This document shows positions 17,102 through 29,128 of a stretch of 64,000 nucleotides of DNA, one piece after another. Within the stretch, counting starts at the first letter, position 1. Each line of letters begins with the position of its first letter. Source of the DNA: Pseudomonas anguilliseptica (GTDB lineage: Bacteria > Pseudomonadota > Gammaproteobacteria > Pseudomonadales > Pseudomonadaceae); contig NZ_FNSC01000001.1 of assembly GCF_900105355.1 (NCBI RefSeq), positions 4,216,001 to 4,280,000 of the forward strand, read 5' to 3'. The notes beneath the pieces were generated by a model. It was given only the letters and a program-made list of their open reading frames with translations. It ran no database searches and was not told the DNA's origin. The position numbers and the translations under genes were made by a program.

Positions 17102-20100
17102 TCATGATTCAACCAAGGCCAACGCTTCCTCCACATCCACAGCCACCAACCGCGAACAACCGGGCTCGTGCATGGTTACGCCCATCAACTGATCGGCCAT
17201 TTCCATGGCGATTTTATTGTGGGTGATATAGATAAATTGCACGGTTTCCGACATCTCTTTTACCAGCCGTGCATAGCGCCCGACGTTAGCATCATCCAGC
17301 GGCGCATCCACCTCATCGAGCATGCAGAATGGCGCTGGATTGAGTTTGAAAATGGCAAAAACCAGGGCCAGGGCCGTCAACGCTTTTTCCCCGCCGGACA
17401 ACAAGTGAATGGTGCTGTTCTTCTTGCCAGGTGGGCGCGCCATGATGGTTACGCCGGTATCCAGCAAGTCTTCACCGGTCAGCTCCAGATAAGCGTTGCC
17501 GCCACCGAATACTTTCGGGAAGAGCGCCTGCAAGCCGCCGTTGATTTGATCAAAGGTTTCCTTGAAGCGGTTACGGGTTTCCTTGTCGATCTTGCGAATC
17601 ACGTTTTCCAGGGTTTCCAGCGCTTCCACCAGATCAGCGTTCTGCGCGTCCAAGTAACGCTTGCGCTCGGATTGTTGCTGGTATTCGTCGATCGCCGCCA
17701 GGTTAATCGGCCCTAAGCGCTGAATACGTGCGGCCAGGCGCTCCAGCTCTTCTTCCCAGGCTTTCTCGCTGGCTTCGGCTGGCAAAATCGCCAGCACGCC
17801 ATGCAGATCGTAGTTGTCTTCCAGCAACTGATCCTGCAACGCCTTGCGCCGCACGGTCAGCGACTGCCAATCCATACGCTGCTGTTCCAATTGGCCGCGC
17901 AACAACTGTGCCTGTTGCTCGGCCTGGGTGCGGCGCTTTTCCGCATCACGCAGCTCGCGATCGGCATCTTCCAGGGCCAGGCGCGCCTGTTTGAGTTCAT
18001 CCTCCACCGCCATGCGCTTGTCGAGCTGTTCTTCGAGCTTCATCCGCAGCTCTTCCAGCGGCGCTTCACCCTCCTCCAGGTTGAGGTTGAGTTGCTCGCG
18101 CTTCTCGTGCAGGCGCTCGGCCTGCAGCTCCAGACGCTCCAGAGCCTGGCGAGTGGAATCATGCTGAGCTTTCAGCGAGCCCAGACGCACCGCCAGTTGA
18201 TGGGCGTGATCTTTATGCTGACGGGCTTCCTGGCGCACGCGGTCGAGACGCTCACGCAGACTGTCGCGGCGTGCCAGCAGGTTTTCACGCTGTTCGTTGT
18301 CTGTCGCCATGGCATCCAGGGCGTCCTGCAGTTGCAAGCGCGACTCACCCAGCTGCTCGTGTTCGATTTCGCGCTGCTCGCCCAGCTCCAGCAGTTCGCT
18401 GTCCAGGCGAGTGCGGCGCAATATCAGCTGCTCGACCTTGGCTTGCCCGGCGGACAGCTGGGCTTTCAGCTCGCCGAGACGACGGGCCAGGTCCTGGGCC
18501 TGGCGGCGTTGCTGCTCGCGCTGTTCTTCCTGGGCGCGCTGGTTTTCGCGCAGCTGGGTCAGGCGTTCATCCAGCACGGCCAGCGCCGCTTCACGCTCAT
18601 CACGTTCCAGCGTCAGCCGTTCGATCTCCTGACCACGGGCCAGCACACCGCTTTCCGCTTCACTGGCGCGGCGCACGCGCAGGAAATGCCGGCCGACCCA
18701 GTAACCATCGCGGCTGATCAGGCTTTCGCCTTCGGCCAGGCTCAAGCGCGCGACCAGTGCCTCATCCAGGCTCTGCACTGGCTTTACTTTGGCCAGCCAA
18801 GGCGCCAGATCGACACTGGCTTCGACCTTATCCAGCAAACTGCCAGACGCCCGCGCGCCGCCCTTGCTTAGACTGGCCAGGCGCAGATCGCCCTGGGTCA
18901 GGCCAGCAAAATCCAGGCCTTGGAAATCATCCAACAGCACGGCCTGCAGATCGGCACCCAGCACGGTTTCCACCGCCAGTTCCCATCCGGCTTCAACGCG
19001 CAGGCCCTCAGCCAGTCGTGGACGTTCGCTCAGCTGCTGTTCGCGCAGCCACTCGCCGGCACCTTTGCCTGGGTCCAGCGCCGCTTGCTGCAAGGCTTCC
19101 AACGAAGCCAGACGGCCATTCAAACGCTGCAGTTCACCTTGTGCTTGCTGCTGGGCCTGACCGCTGTGCTGCAGGTTATTACGCAGTTGCTGCAAACGCT
19201 CGCCCTGCTGCTCTTCTTCCAGCTGCAGGTCTTCCAGGCTGATTTCACCGGCGGCAATCTGCTCGCTCAGTTCGATAATCGCCGCATCTTCCGGGTCAGC
19301 CGCCAATTGCTGCAGCTCCTCGGTGAGACGGCGCTGACGCTCAGCCAGGCGTTCCAGACTCTGTTCCAGCTGGGCAATGCGCGATTGCTGCACCTCGGCC
19401 TGACGACGCGGCTCGGCGCTGCGCTGGTTGAAGCTGTCCCACTGTTCCTGCCAGCCGTGCATGGCTGCTTCAGACTCTTCCAACCCTGCGGCGGACTCTT
19501 CGGCGGCAGCAGCCGTCAGCTCCTGCTCAGGCAGCAGCATTTCCAACTCTTCGCCCAGGGTCGCCAGCAATGTGCGGTCGTGGCCCAGGTGTGATTCAGT
19601 TTCCAGGCGCGCGCGCTCGGCTTCGTTGAGGTCGTCCTGCAACTGACGCAGACGCTGCTGGCCGTGCTGGATGCTCTGCTCGATACGCGCGATATCGCCG
19701 CCCACCGAGTAGAAACGGCCCTGCACCAGGTTGAAACGCTCGCTCAGCTCGTGATGGCCATCGCGCAGGCGCTCAATGCTCGCGTCGGCGTTGCGCTGCT
19801 CGGCGACCAGCGCTTCGAAGCTGATTTCCTGGTTGCTGATCACCGCCTCACGGCTGCCCACCTGCTCGTTCAGCGCCTGCCAGCGCAAGGCGGTGAGCTG
19901 AGCTTTGAGCTGACGCTCTTCGGCCTTGTATTCCTGGTATTTCTCCGCCGACTGGGCCTGACGGTGCAGGCGGTCGAGCTGACGCTCCAGCTCTTCGCGC
20001 AGGTCGGTAAGACGTGCCAGGTTTTCATGGGTACGACGGATGCGATTCTCGGTCTCGCGGCGGCGCTCCTTGTACTTGGAGATGCCGGCAGCTTCTTCGA

Positions 20101-20590
20101 TAAAGTTGCGCAGATCTTCCGGCTTGGCCTCGATCAACTTGCTGATCATGCCCTGTTCGATGATCGAATAGCTGCGCGGGCCCAAGCCGGTGCCGAGGAA
20201 GATATCGGTAATGTCACGGCGCCGGCACTTGGTGCCGTTGAGGAAATAGGTGTTCTGGCTGTCGCGGGTGACCCGGCGGCGGATCGAGATTTCGTTATAG
20301 CCGGCGTACTCGCCGGTCAGGGTGCCGTCGGAGTTGTCGAAGACCAGCTCGATGGAGGCCTGGGTCACCGGCTTGCGGGTATTCGAGCCATTGAAGATGA
20401 CATCAGTCATCGACTCGCCGCGCAGGTTCTTCGCCGAACTCTCGCCCATCACCCAGCGTACGGCGTCGATGATATTCGACTTGCCGCAGCCATTGGGTCC
20501 AACCACTGCCGCCATATTGCTGGGGAAGGTCACTGTGGTTGGGTCGACGAAGGACTTGAAACCGGCCAGCTTGATGCACTTGAGCCGCAT
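17102..20590 (-). CDS. smc: chromosome partition protein SMC
   Basis: A 1162-residue SMC ATPase. Walker A GPNGCGKSN is at about residues 32-40, the ABC signature LLSGGEKALTALAL near 1070, and Walker B with DEVDAPLDDANV near 1095. Two long coiled coils (about 170-500 and 680-1000), rich in Glu, Gln, Leu and Arg, flank a globular hinge (about 520-640). It condenses and segregates the chromosome, normally with ScpA and ScpB. Its long, GC-rich coiled coil produces extended open frames on the opposite strand that are not genes. Confidence 0.97.
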   Translation of the reverse strand: MRLKCIKLAGFKSFVDPTTVTFPSNMAAVVGPNGCGKSNIIDAVRWVMGESSAKNLRGESMTDVIFNGSNTRKPVTQASIELVFDNSDGTLTGEYAGYNEISIRRRVTRDSQNTYFLNGTKCRRRDITDIFLGTGLGPRSYSIIEQGMISKLIEAKPEDLRNFIEEAAGISKYKERRRETENRIRRTHENLARLTDLREELERQLDRLHRQAQSAEKYQEYKAEERQLKAQLTALRWQALNEQVGSREAVISNQEISFEALVAEQRNADASIERLRDGHHELSERFNLVQGRFYSVGGDIARIEQSIQHGQQRLRQLQDDLNEAERARLETESHLGHDRTLLATLGEELEMLLPEQELTAAAAEESAAGLEESEAAMHGWQEQWDSFNQRSAEPRRQAEVQQSRIAQLEQSLERLAERQRRLTEELQQLAADPEDAAIIELSEQIAAGEISLEDLQLEEEQQGERLQQLRNNLQHSGQAQQQAQGELQRLNGRLASLEALQQAALDPGKGAGEWLREQQLSERPRLAEGLRVEAGWELAVETVLGADLQAVLLDDFQGLDFAGLTQGDLRLASLSKGGARASGSLLDKVEASVDLAPWLAKVKPVQSLDEALVARLSLAEGESLISRDGYWVGRHFLRVRRASEAESGVLARGQEIERLTLERDEREAALAVLDERLTQLRENQRAQEEQREQQRRQAQDLARRLGELKAQLSAGQAKVEQLILRRTRLDSELLELGEQREIEHEQLGESRLQLQDALDAMATDNEQRENLLARRDSLRERLDRVRQEARQHKDHAHQLAVRLGSLKAQHDSTRQALERLELQAERLHEKREQLNLNLEEGEAPLEELRMKLEEQLDKRMAVEDELKQARLALEDADRELRDAEKRRTQAEQQAQLLRGQLEQQRMDWQSLTVRRKALQDQLLEDNYDLHGVLAILPAEASEKAWEEELERLAARIQRLGPINLAAIDEYQQQSERKRYLDAQNADLVEALETLENVIRKIDKETRNRFKETFDQINGGLQALFPKVFGGGNAYLELTGEDLLDTGVTIMARPPGKKNSTIHLLSGGEKALTALALVFAIFKLNPAPFCMLDEVDAPLDDANVGRYARLVKEMSETVQFIYITHNKIAMEMADQLMGVTMHEPGCSRLVAVDVEEALALVES

Positions 20591-20602
20591 AGACAGCCTT
20601 CC

Positions 20603-21262
20603 TTAAGCGTCGGCCAGTGCGGCCAGCACCAGCTGGCAATTGTGCTCACCGTAACCCAGCAACACCTCACGAATGGCCTGATGATCACGGCCGATGATCG
20701 CCTGCAGCAAGGCAGCAAAGGTATTGAGGAACTGGCCCATCTCGCCTTTGCGCCGCTCCAGCGCCAGGTGATAGGCGCGGCTGATGGCCGGCAGCAGGTT
20801 CTCCACGGTTTCCTGCAAATAGGGATTATTGGAGAACGGGAAGGCAGCTCGCATGATTTCAAAACTGCTCTCGACAAAGCCGTCAATATCCTCACGCTGC
20901 AGACTGTCCTGCAGCCGCTGCTGAATCACCAGAAACGGCCCGAGATCCGTCTCGACCTGCCAGCTATTCGCCACCGCCTTGCCCAACAGGATGTACAGCT
21001 CCATGACCAGGGCGTACAGGCTCTTGACGTTATGCGGGGTCAGTTCAGCCACCTGCGCACCACGGCGCGGCGGAATCACGATCAGATGCCGGCGTTCCAG
21101 AATCAGCAATGCTTCGCGCACCGACCCCCGGCTGACATTCAGCGCCTGGGTGACTTTCTGTTCCTGAATCCGCTCACGCGCCTTCAACTCACCACGAATG
21201 ATGCGTTCAGCAAGGTGATGTGCGATCTGCTCAGCGAGGCTATCCGGTGCCTTGAACGTCAT
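20603..21262 (-). CDS. GntR/FadR-family regulator
   Basis: A 219-residue regulator with a GntR winged helix (residues ~10-70, including RGELKARERIQEQKVTQALNVSRGSVREALLILERR) and an all-helical FadR-type effector domain. It is 12 bp upstream of smc and divergent from the alkane monooxygenase pseudogene, the position of a GntR gene in P. aeruginosa as I remember it. Effector and targets are unknown. Confidence 0.85.
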   Translation of the reverse strand: MTFKAPDSLAEQIAHHLAERIIRGELKARERIQEQKVTQALNVSRGSVREALLILERRHLIVIPPRRGAQVAELTPHNVKSLYALVMELYILLGKAVANSWQVETDLGPFLVIQQRLQDSLQREDIDGFVESSFEIMRAAFPFSNNPYLQETVENLLPAISRAYHLALERRKGEMGQFLNTFAALLQAIIGRDHQAIREVLLGYGEHNCQLVLAALADA

Positions 21263-21501
21263 GATGATCCTTAGGCTCTATCTGACCTATTGGGGGGCAA
21301 ACAAGGGTCTCAACCCCAGGCCAGGCTTGGCTTGGGCGGTACAGCGCAGGGCGCGAGTGTAACACAGGGTGTTACCGGGCCAAGGCCGCCTGCGTCCTGC
21401 TTTCAAACCAAAAGGTGGGCTACCGGGGGATGGCCACAGAAACAGATTATCCTACAATCCTACCAACACCCCATTCCAACAAGAACAAGTACGGAGCCAC
21501 C

Positions 21502-22622
21502 ATGTTCGAACGCCTGCCCTCAAACTGGATGCTTGCCATTAAAAGCATCGGCTACTGGTTCTGGTTGATCCCGGTATTGGGTATCCCATTGAGCTATTAG
21601 TGGTCATTAAATAGCCAATACGCTAACGCCTGGCCCTGGCCCTGGCCCTGGCCCTGGCCCTGGCTGGTCATCGTGGTGGTCTTTGGGGTTATCCCGCTGC
21701 TGGACTTCATTATTGGCCGCGACCCGGCTAACCCGGATGAAACCGTACAGGTACCGCAAATGGAGCAGCAGGGCTACTACCGCCTATTGAGCCTGGCCAC
21801 TGTACCCGCGCTGCTGGGCATGCTCGGGTGGGCCAGCTGGGCTGGGTGCTGTCGGTTGGCACCGTCACCGGGGCGATAGGCATTACCGTGGCTCACGAGT
21901 TCATCCACAAGGACCCACAGCTGGAGCAGAACGCCGGCGGTTTGCTGCTCGCTGCCGTGTGCTATGGCGGCTTCAAGATCGAACATGTGCGCGGTCACCA
22001 CGTGCATGTGTCGACCCCGGAAGACGCCAGCTCCTCACGCTACGGCCAGAGTCTGTATGCCTTTCTGCCGCATGCCTACAAGCACAACTTCCTCAACGCC
22101 TGGAAACTTGAAGCTGAACGGCTGAAACGCAAGAACCTGCCTGCCCTGCACTGGCGCAATGAGCTGATTGCCTGGTACGCCATCAGTGCTCTGTTCCTGC
22201 TCGGTTTCAGCCTGGCTTTCGGCTGGCTCGGCGCACTGTTCTTTGTCGCGCAGTCGGTGGTTGCCTTTACCCTGCTGGAAATCGTCAACTACGTGGAGCA
22301 CTACGGTCTGCATCGGCGCAAGCTGGACAATGGGCGCTATGAGCGCACCAATCCGACGCATTCCTGGAACAGCAACTTTCTGCTGACCAACCTGTTCCTC
22401 TTTCATCTGCAGCGCCATTCCGACCACCACGCTTACGCCAAGCGTCGCTACCAGGTGCTGCGCCACTTCGAAGACAGCCCGCAGCTACCCAATGGCTATG
22501 CCGGGATGATCGTCCTGGCGCTGTTCCCGCCGCTGTGGCGCGCGGTGATGGACCCGCGAGTACGCGCCTACTACGCCGGTGAAGAACACCAACTGACTGA
22601 TTCGCAGCTGACCCACTCTTAA
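21502..22622 (+). pseudogene. decayed alkane 1-monooxygenase gene
   Basis: Reads as an AlkB-type integral membrane di-iron hydroxylase, with histidine motifs HEFIH, HVRGHHVHV, and HSDHH, plus the NYVEHYGLHRR box. It is broken in three ways. A TAG at 21598 replaces a codon after IPLSY. A run of five TGGCCC units (21631-21660) inserts extra Trp-Pro pairs into a membrane segment where one would be expected. Near 21825-21830 there is an internal deletion with frame change: the upstream frame ends at 21879 while the downstream one continues from 21828. ATG 21502 (MFERLPSNWMLAIKSIGYW) is the natural start. An N-terminally shortened product from GTG 21828 would retain all histidine boxes but lack the first membrane helices. 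Confidence 0.88.
21631..21660 (+). repeat. five tandem TGGCCC hexamers
   Basis: Five exact 6-bp units inside the alkane monooxygenase pseudogene, each encoding Trp-Pro and keeping the frame. This is a slippage expansion. Confidence 0.95.
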
Positions 22623-22639
22623 GTCCAGACACAGCAACA

Positions 22640-22677
22640 AAAAAAACGCCAAGGGCCCGCCCCTTGGCGTTTTTTTG
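22640..22677. terminator. rho-independent terminator
   Basis: A 10-bp stem (22646-22655, 22661-22670) flanked by an A-run and a T-run, so active in both directions, right after the alkane monooxygenase pseudogene. Confidence 0.9.
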
Positions 22678-22932
22678 TTTGCTGGGCTCCATGTTTTCGC
22701 AACGCCTGCCTGGCACAAAAGCAGCTAGCGTTTAGCTGAGCCACGGAGCTTTTCGCGCTCATAACCTAATCACATGACAATTACCTGACCAAAGAGTCAA
22801 ATATTTATTAACCCTAAAGTCAGAAAACTCTAGATTCGCTTCATGCCAAGCCGTGTGGAAACGCTGTGCCGCCCCGCGCAGTCGTTTCAGCAGAGCCTGA
22901 TACGAGAACAATAAAGTGCCTGGAGGTCGTCC

Positions 22933-24364
<1,432 letters not shown>

Positions 24365-24372
<8 letters not shown>

Positions 24373-26761
24373 TCATCATGTAATTAAAAGCCAGGCCGAA
24401 CTGGCCGAACTGTTCCGCGCCGACATCACCACTGGCGTCGGCAAGAGCGTCAAACATGAAAGCGCGGACAAGCACGTCTCCGGCGAAGCCATCTACGTCG
24501 ACGACCGTCTGGAATTCCCCAATCAGCTGCACGTCTATGCACGCATGAGCGACCGCGCCCACGCGCGCATCGTCAGCATCGATACCAGCCCCTGCTACCA
24601 GTTCCCGGGCGTGGCGATTGCCATCACCAAGGATGACGTACCCGGCCAGCTGGATATCGGCCCGGTCGTGACTGGTGACCCGCTGCTGGCGGACGGCAAG
24701 GTCGAATACGTCGGCCAGGTGGTCATTGCCGTCGGCGCAGACAGCCTGGAAACCGCACGCAAGGCGGCCATGGCCGCGATCATCGAGTACGAGGACCTTG
24801 AACCTGTGCTCGACGTGGTCGATGCGTTGCGCAAGAAGCATTTCGTCCTCGACAGCCACCAGCACAAGATTGGTAACTCCGCCGCCGAACTGGCTAGCGC
24901 GCCGCGCCGCCTGCAAGGCAGCCTGCATATCGGCGGCCAGGAACACTTCTACCTGGAAACCCAGATTTCCTCGGTTATGCCCACCGAAGACGGCGGCATG
25001 ATCATCTACACCTCGACGCAGAACGCCACCGAAGTGCAGAAGCTGGTGGCTGAAGTGCTCGGCGTGCCGATGCACAAGATCGTCATCGATATGCGCCGCA
25101 TGGGCGGCGGTTTCGGCGGCAAGGAAACCCAGGCCGCCGGCCCGGCGTGTCTATGCGCAGTCATTGCGCACCTCACCGGCCGGCCGACCAAGATGCGCCT
25201 GCCGCGCGTCGAGGACATGCAGATCACCGGCAAGCGTCACCCGTTCTACGTCGAATACGACGTCGGCTTTGATGACGACGGCCTGCTGCACGGTATCGAG
25301 ATCGAACTGGCCGGAAACTGCGGCTACTCGCCGGACCTGTCGGGTTCCATCGTTGACCGCGCAATGTTCCACTCCGACAACGCCTACTTCCTCGGCAACG
25401 CCACCATCAATGGCCACCGTTGCAAGACCAACACCGCGTCGAACACCGCCTACCGCGGCTTCGGCGGCCCGCAGGGTATGGTCGCCATCGAAGAGATCAT
25501 GGATGCGGTAGCGCGCAGCCTGGGCAAAGACCCACTGGAAGTGCGCAAGCTCAACTACTATGGCAAGACCGAGCGCAACGTCACCCACTATCACCAGACC
25601 GTCGAGCACAACGTTATCCACGAGATGACCGCCGAGCTGGAAGCCAGCAGTGACTACGCCAAGCGCCGCGGTGAAATCATTGAGTTCAACAAGAAAAGTC
25701 CGGTGTTGAAGAAAGGCCTGGCGCTGACCCCGGTGAAATTCTGCATCAGCTTTACCGCCACCTTCCTCAACCAGGCTGGCGCGCTGATCCACATCTACAC
25801 CGACGGTTCGATCCACCTGAACCACGGCGGCACCGAGATGGGCCAGGGCCTGAATACCAAGGTCGCGCAAATCGTCGCCGAAGTGCTGCAGGTGGACATT
25901 TCGCGCATCCAGATCACCGCCACCAACACCGACAAGGTGCCGAACACCTCGCCGACAGCCGCCTCCTCGGGCGCCGACCTGAATGGCAAGGCCGCGCAGA
26001 ACGCTGCCGAAACCCTCAAGCAGCGTCTGGTTGATTTTCTGGTACGTGAATACAAGGTCACCCCGGAAGATGTGGAGTTCCGCAACAGCCAGGTGCGCGT
26101 ACGTGATCTGTTCCTAAGCTTCGAGGAAGTGATTCAGAAGGCCTATTTCGGCCAGGTATCGCTCTCCAGCACCGGCTTCTATCGCACGCCGAAGATCTAC
26201 TACGACCGTGACAAGGCCGCCGGCCGACCGTTCTACTACTTCGCCTACGGCGCCGCCTGCTCGGAAGTGATAGTCGACACCCTGACCGGCGAGTACAAGA
26301 TGCTGCGCACCGATATCCTGCATGACGTCGGCGCCTCGCTAAACCCAGCTATCGATATCGGTCAGGTCGAAGGTGCCTTCGTGCAGGGCATGGGTTGGCT
26401 GACCATGGAAGAGCTGGTGTGGAACGGCAAGGGCAAGCTGATGACCAATGGTCCGGCCAGCTACAAGATCCCGGCCATTGCCGACATGCCGCTGGACCTG
26501 CGTGTCAACCTGGTGGAAAACCGCAAGAACCCGGAAGACACCGTGTTCCACTCCAAGGCCGTCGGTGAGCCGCCGTTTATGCTCGGCATCGCCGTGTGGC
26601 GTGCGATCAAGGACGCCGTGGCCAGCCTGGCTGACTACCGCGTTCAGCCGCAGATCGACGCCCCGGCAACGCCTGAGCGCATGCTCTGGGGTGTAGAGCA
26701 AATGAAGAAACTGCAGCAGACCGCCAAGTCAGCGGCCACTGCAGAGGTTGAACCGGCGTAA
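24365..26761 (+). CDS. xdhB: xanthine dehydrogenase molybdopterin subunit
   Basis: A 798-residue large subunit that holds the molybdenum cofactor. Typical segments are GGGFGGKETQ, TAYRGFGGPQG and GTEMGQGLNTK, and the catalytic Glu is Glu735 in VGEPPFML. It oxidises purines at the Mo centre and hands electrons to XdhA. It starts inside the end of xdhA, so the pair is translationally coupled. Activity needs molybdopterin, for which moaA is encoded about 13 kb downstream, and maturation by XdhC. Confidence 0.97.
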
Positions 26762-26945
26762 TGCCAACTCGCCTGGGTGGTCACCCACCCAGGCACTGCA
26801 CACACAGGTGTACAACAATGACAAAACACACCGAGCCAAAACACCAGACACCACGACCGATACCCGTTCCCATACTGGATCCGTCACCGAGCAACTGGCG
26901 CTTACCGCGCCCCGGACAGACCACACCTTCCTGGAGGCTGAGCAA

Positions 26946-27791
26946 ATGAGCTGGATCAGCGCCCTCGCCGACCTGCAGCAACGCGGTGAACCCTGCGTGC
27001 TGGTAACCATCATCGAAGAGCGCGGCTCAACCCCGCGCAATGCGGGCTCGAAAATGGTGGTCACCACTGACCGCATCTTCGAGACCATCGGTGGAGGTCA
27101 TCTGGAATTCAAGGCGATGGAGCTGGCCCGCGAAATGCTCAGCAGCCGCAGCCAGGACACCCGCCTGGAGCGTTTCAGCCTCGGCGCCAGCCTTGGCCAG
27201 TGCTGTGGCGGCGCCACCGTGCTGCTGTTCGAACCCATGGGTCAGCCGCAGGCGCAGATTGCCGTATTCGGCGCCGGCCATGTCGGCCATGTCGGCCGTG
27301 CCTTGGTGCCGCTGCTGGCCAGCCTGCCATGCAAGGTGCGCTGGATCGACTCGCGGGAAAACGAGTTTCCCGAGCAGATCCCAGCAGGTGTGGAAAAAGT
27401 GATCAATGAAGAGGTGATCGACGAGATCGAACGCATGCCCGCCGGCAGCTACTTTATCGTCATGACCCACAACCACCAGCTCGACCTGGAGCTGACCGCC
27501 GCAATCCTCAAGCGCAACGACTTCACCTACTACGGCCTGATCGGCTCGCAAACCAAGCGCAGCAAATTTGAACATCGCCTGCGTGATCGCGGTTTCAGCC
27601 CTGAAGTGATGCAGCGCATGCGTTGCCCCATGGGTCTGGCCGAGGTCAAAGGCAAGTTGCCGGTAGAAATCGCCGTGTCCATCGCCGGCGAAGTGATCGC
27701 CACCTATAACGCCGCCTTTGGCCAAGAGAGCAAAAAGGGCCAGTCCAGCGTTACCAAGCTACTGCCCGCCTCTCGCCGCAGCCAGGCCTGA
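26946..27791 (+). CDS. xdhC: xanthine dehydrogenase accessory protein
   Basis: A 281-residue XdhC, which binds and sulfurates the molybdenum cofactor before insertion into XdhB. It has the N-terminal VTIIEERGSTPRNAGSKM segment, IGGGHLE, the conserved QCCGG cysteine motif, and a Rossmann domain (VFGAGHVGHVGRAL). ATG 26946, with GGAGG eight bases before it, is chosen; the open frame continues upstream into the xdhB end but those residues do not resemble XdhC. Third gene of the xdhABC operon. Confidence 0.93.
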   Translation: MSWISALADLQQRGEPCVLVTIIEERGSTPRNAGSKMVVTTDRIFETIGGGHLEFKAMELAREMLSSRSQDTRLERFSLGASLGQCCGGATVLLFEPMGQPQAQIAVFGAGHVGHVGRALVPLLASLPCKVRWIDSRENEFPEQIPAGVEKVINEEVIDEIERMPAGSYFIVMTHNHQLDLELTAAILKRNDFTYYGLIGSQTKRSKFEHRLRDRGFSPEVMQRMRCPMGLAEVKGKLPVEIAVSIAGEVIATYNAAFGQESKKGQSSVTKLLPASRRSQA

Positions 27792-27936
27792 CTATCTGCT
27801 CAAGCGCACGCACGCCTGAGCGACCAACTCCATAGATTGAGATCAGCGTTACATGACTAGCCCAGTGAAAGCCTACCGCGCCGCCATCCTGCACAGCATT
27901 GCCGACCCTGCCGTGGTGGGCGTTGAACAATCCTAT

Positions 27937-29128
27937 GGATGGTCTGAAAAAGACTTCCTGATTTTGGCAAAATATCCGCACTCCACCCGCCGAGTTTTCC
28001 GATGAAGCAGATGACCTTCGCCGACGCCGAGTATGCCGGCAAGCGCAAGCAGACCCGCAAAGAATTGTTCCTGATCGAGATGGATCGGGTAGTGCCATGG
28101 AAAGGGTTGATCGCTTTGATCGAGCCGCATTATCCAAAGGGTGAAGGCGGCCGACCGTCCTATCCGCTGATGGCGATGCTGCGAGTGCATCTGATGCAAA
28201 ACTGGTTCGGTTACAGCGACCCGGCGATGGAAGAGGCGCTGTACGAGACCACCATCCTACGCCAGTTTGCCGGGCTGACTCTGGAGCGCATTCCTGACGA
28301 AACCACCATCCTCAACTTCCGCCGCTTGCTGGAAAAACACGAACTGGCTGCCGGCATCCTGGCCGTGATCAATGGCTACCTGGGTGACCGTGGTTTGTCG
28401 CTGCGCCAAGGCACCATCGTCGATGCCACGCTGATCAACGCGCCGAGTTCAACCAAGAACAAGAACGGTAAGCGTGACCCTGAGATGCACTCAACCAAGA
28501 AAGGCAATCAGTATTACTTCGGCATGAAGGCGCACATCGGGGTGGATGACGAGTCTGGCTTGGTGCACAGCGTGGTGGGTACTGCCGCCAACGTGGCGGA
28601 TGTCACCCAGGTCGATAAGCTGCTGCACGGCGAGGAAAACATGGTGGGGGCCGATGCCGGATATACCGGTGTCGAGAAGCGCCCCGAGCATGAGGGCCGT
28701 CAAGTGATCTGGCAGGTTGCAGCACGGCGTAGCACTTACAAGAAACTCGGTAAGCGCAGCGCGCTGTACAAAGCCAAGCGCAAAATCGAGAAGGCCAAGG
28801 CCCAAGTGCGAGCCAAGGTCGAGCATCCGTTTCGGGTGATCAAGCGTCAGTTCGGTTATGTGAAGACGCGCTTCCGTGGCCTGGTCAAAAACACGGCGCA
28901 ACTGGTGACTTTATTCGCGCTGTCAAATCTGTGGATGGCGCGCCGACATTTACTGACGAATGCAGGAGAGGTGCGCCCGTAATGCTGGAAATGGCTGCCG
29001 CGAGGTGCTCGCGGCGGCTAAAAACACAGAAATGAGCCGGTAATCTGATCGTTTTTGATCGATTTATCACTTTCGAAATCAGCAGAGGCTGACGTCAGCC
29101 AGAAATGCATGGCTACTTCAGAGGATCC
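27937..29128 (+). mobile_element. IS5-family insertion sequence in guaD
   Basis: A 1192-bp element bounded by imperfect inverted ends (both begin GGAT and share TCTGAA and AG within the first 16 bases) and flanked by the 4-bp direct repeat CTAT (27933-27936 and 29129-29132). Removing the element and one repeat restores the guaD reading frame exactly, which fixes the boundaries. It contains a single transposase gene. The intact transposase and the clean target duplication suggest recent insertion. Confidence 0.92.
28002..28982 (+). CDS. IS5-family DDE transposase
   Basis: A 326-residue transposase. Catalytic Asp in TIVDATLINAP, the second Asp in VGADAGYTG and the Glu in KVEHPFRVIKRQFGY form the DDE triad with the IS5-type spacing; the N-terminal half holds a DNA-binding region including GRPSYPLMAMLRVHLMQNWF. 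It appears intact, with no frameshift. Encoded within the element interrupting guaD. Confidence 0.95.
   Translation: MKQMTFADAEYAGKRKQTRKELFLIEMDRVVPWKGLIALIEPHYPKGEGGRPSYPLMAMLRVHLMQNWFGYSDPAMEEALYETTILRQFAGLTLERIPDETTILNFRRLLEKHELAAGILAVINGYLGDRGLSLRQGTIVDATLINAPSSTKNKNGKRDPEMHSTKKGNQYYFGMKAHIGVDDESGLVHSVVGTAANVADVTQVDKLLHGEENMVGADAGYTGVEKRPEHEGRQVIWQVAARRSTYKKLGKRSALYKAKRKIEKAKAQVRAKVEHPFRVIKRQFGYVKTRFRGLVKNTAQLVTLFALSNLWMARRHLLTNAGEVRP

Noticed and set aside
19664..21274. A 536-codon open frame on the plus strand opposite smc
   Set aside because: It is antisense to the conserved SMC coding region, its protein is low-complexity Leu/Gln/Ala, and no family resemblance or ribosome binding site was seen.
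21631..21660. Tandem hexamers as a CRISPR-like array
   Set aside because: Units are contiguous without spacers and lie in a coding frame; it is a simple slippage repeat.
26748..26945. N-terminal extension of xdhC overlapping the xdhB end
   Set aside because: The residues before 26946 are unlike XdhC, and a good ribosome binding site supports the internal ATG.
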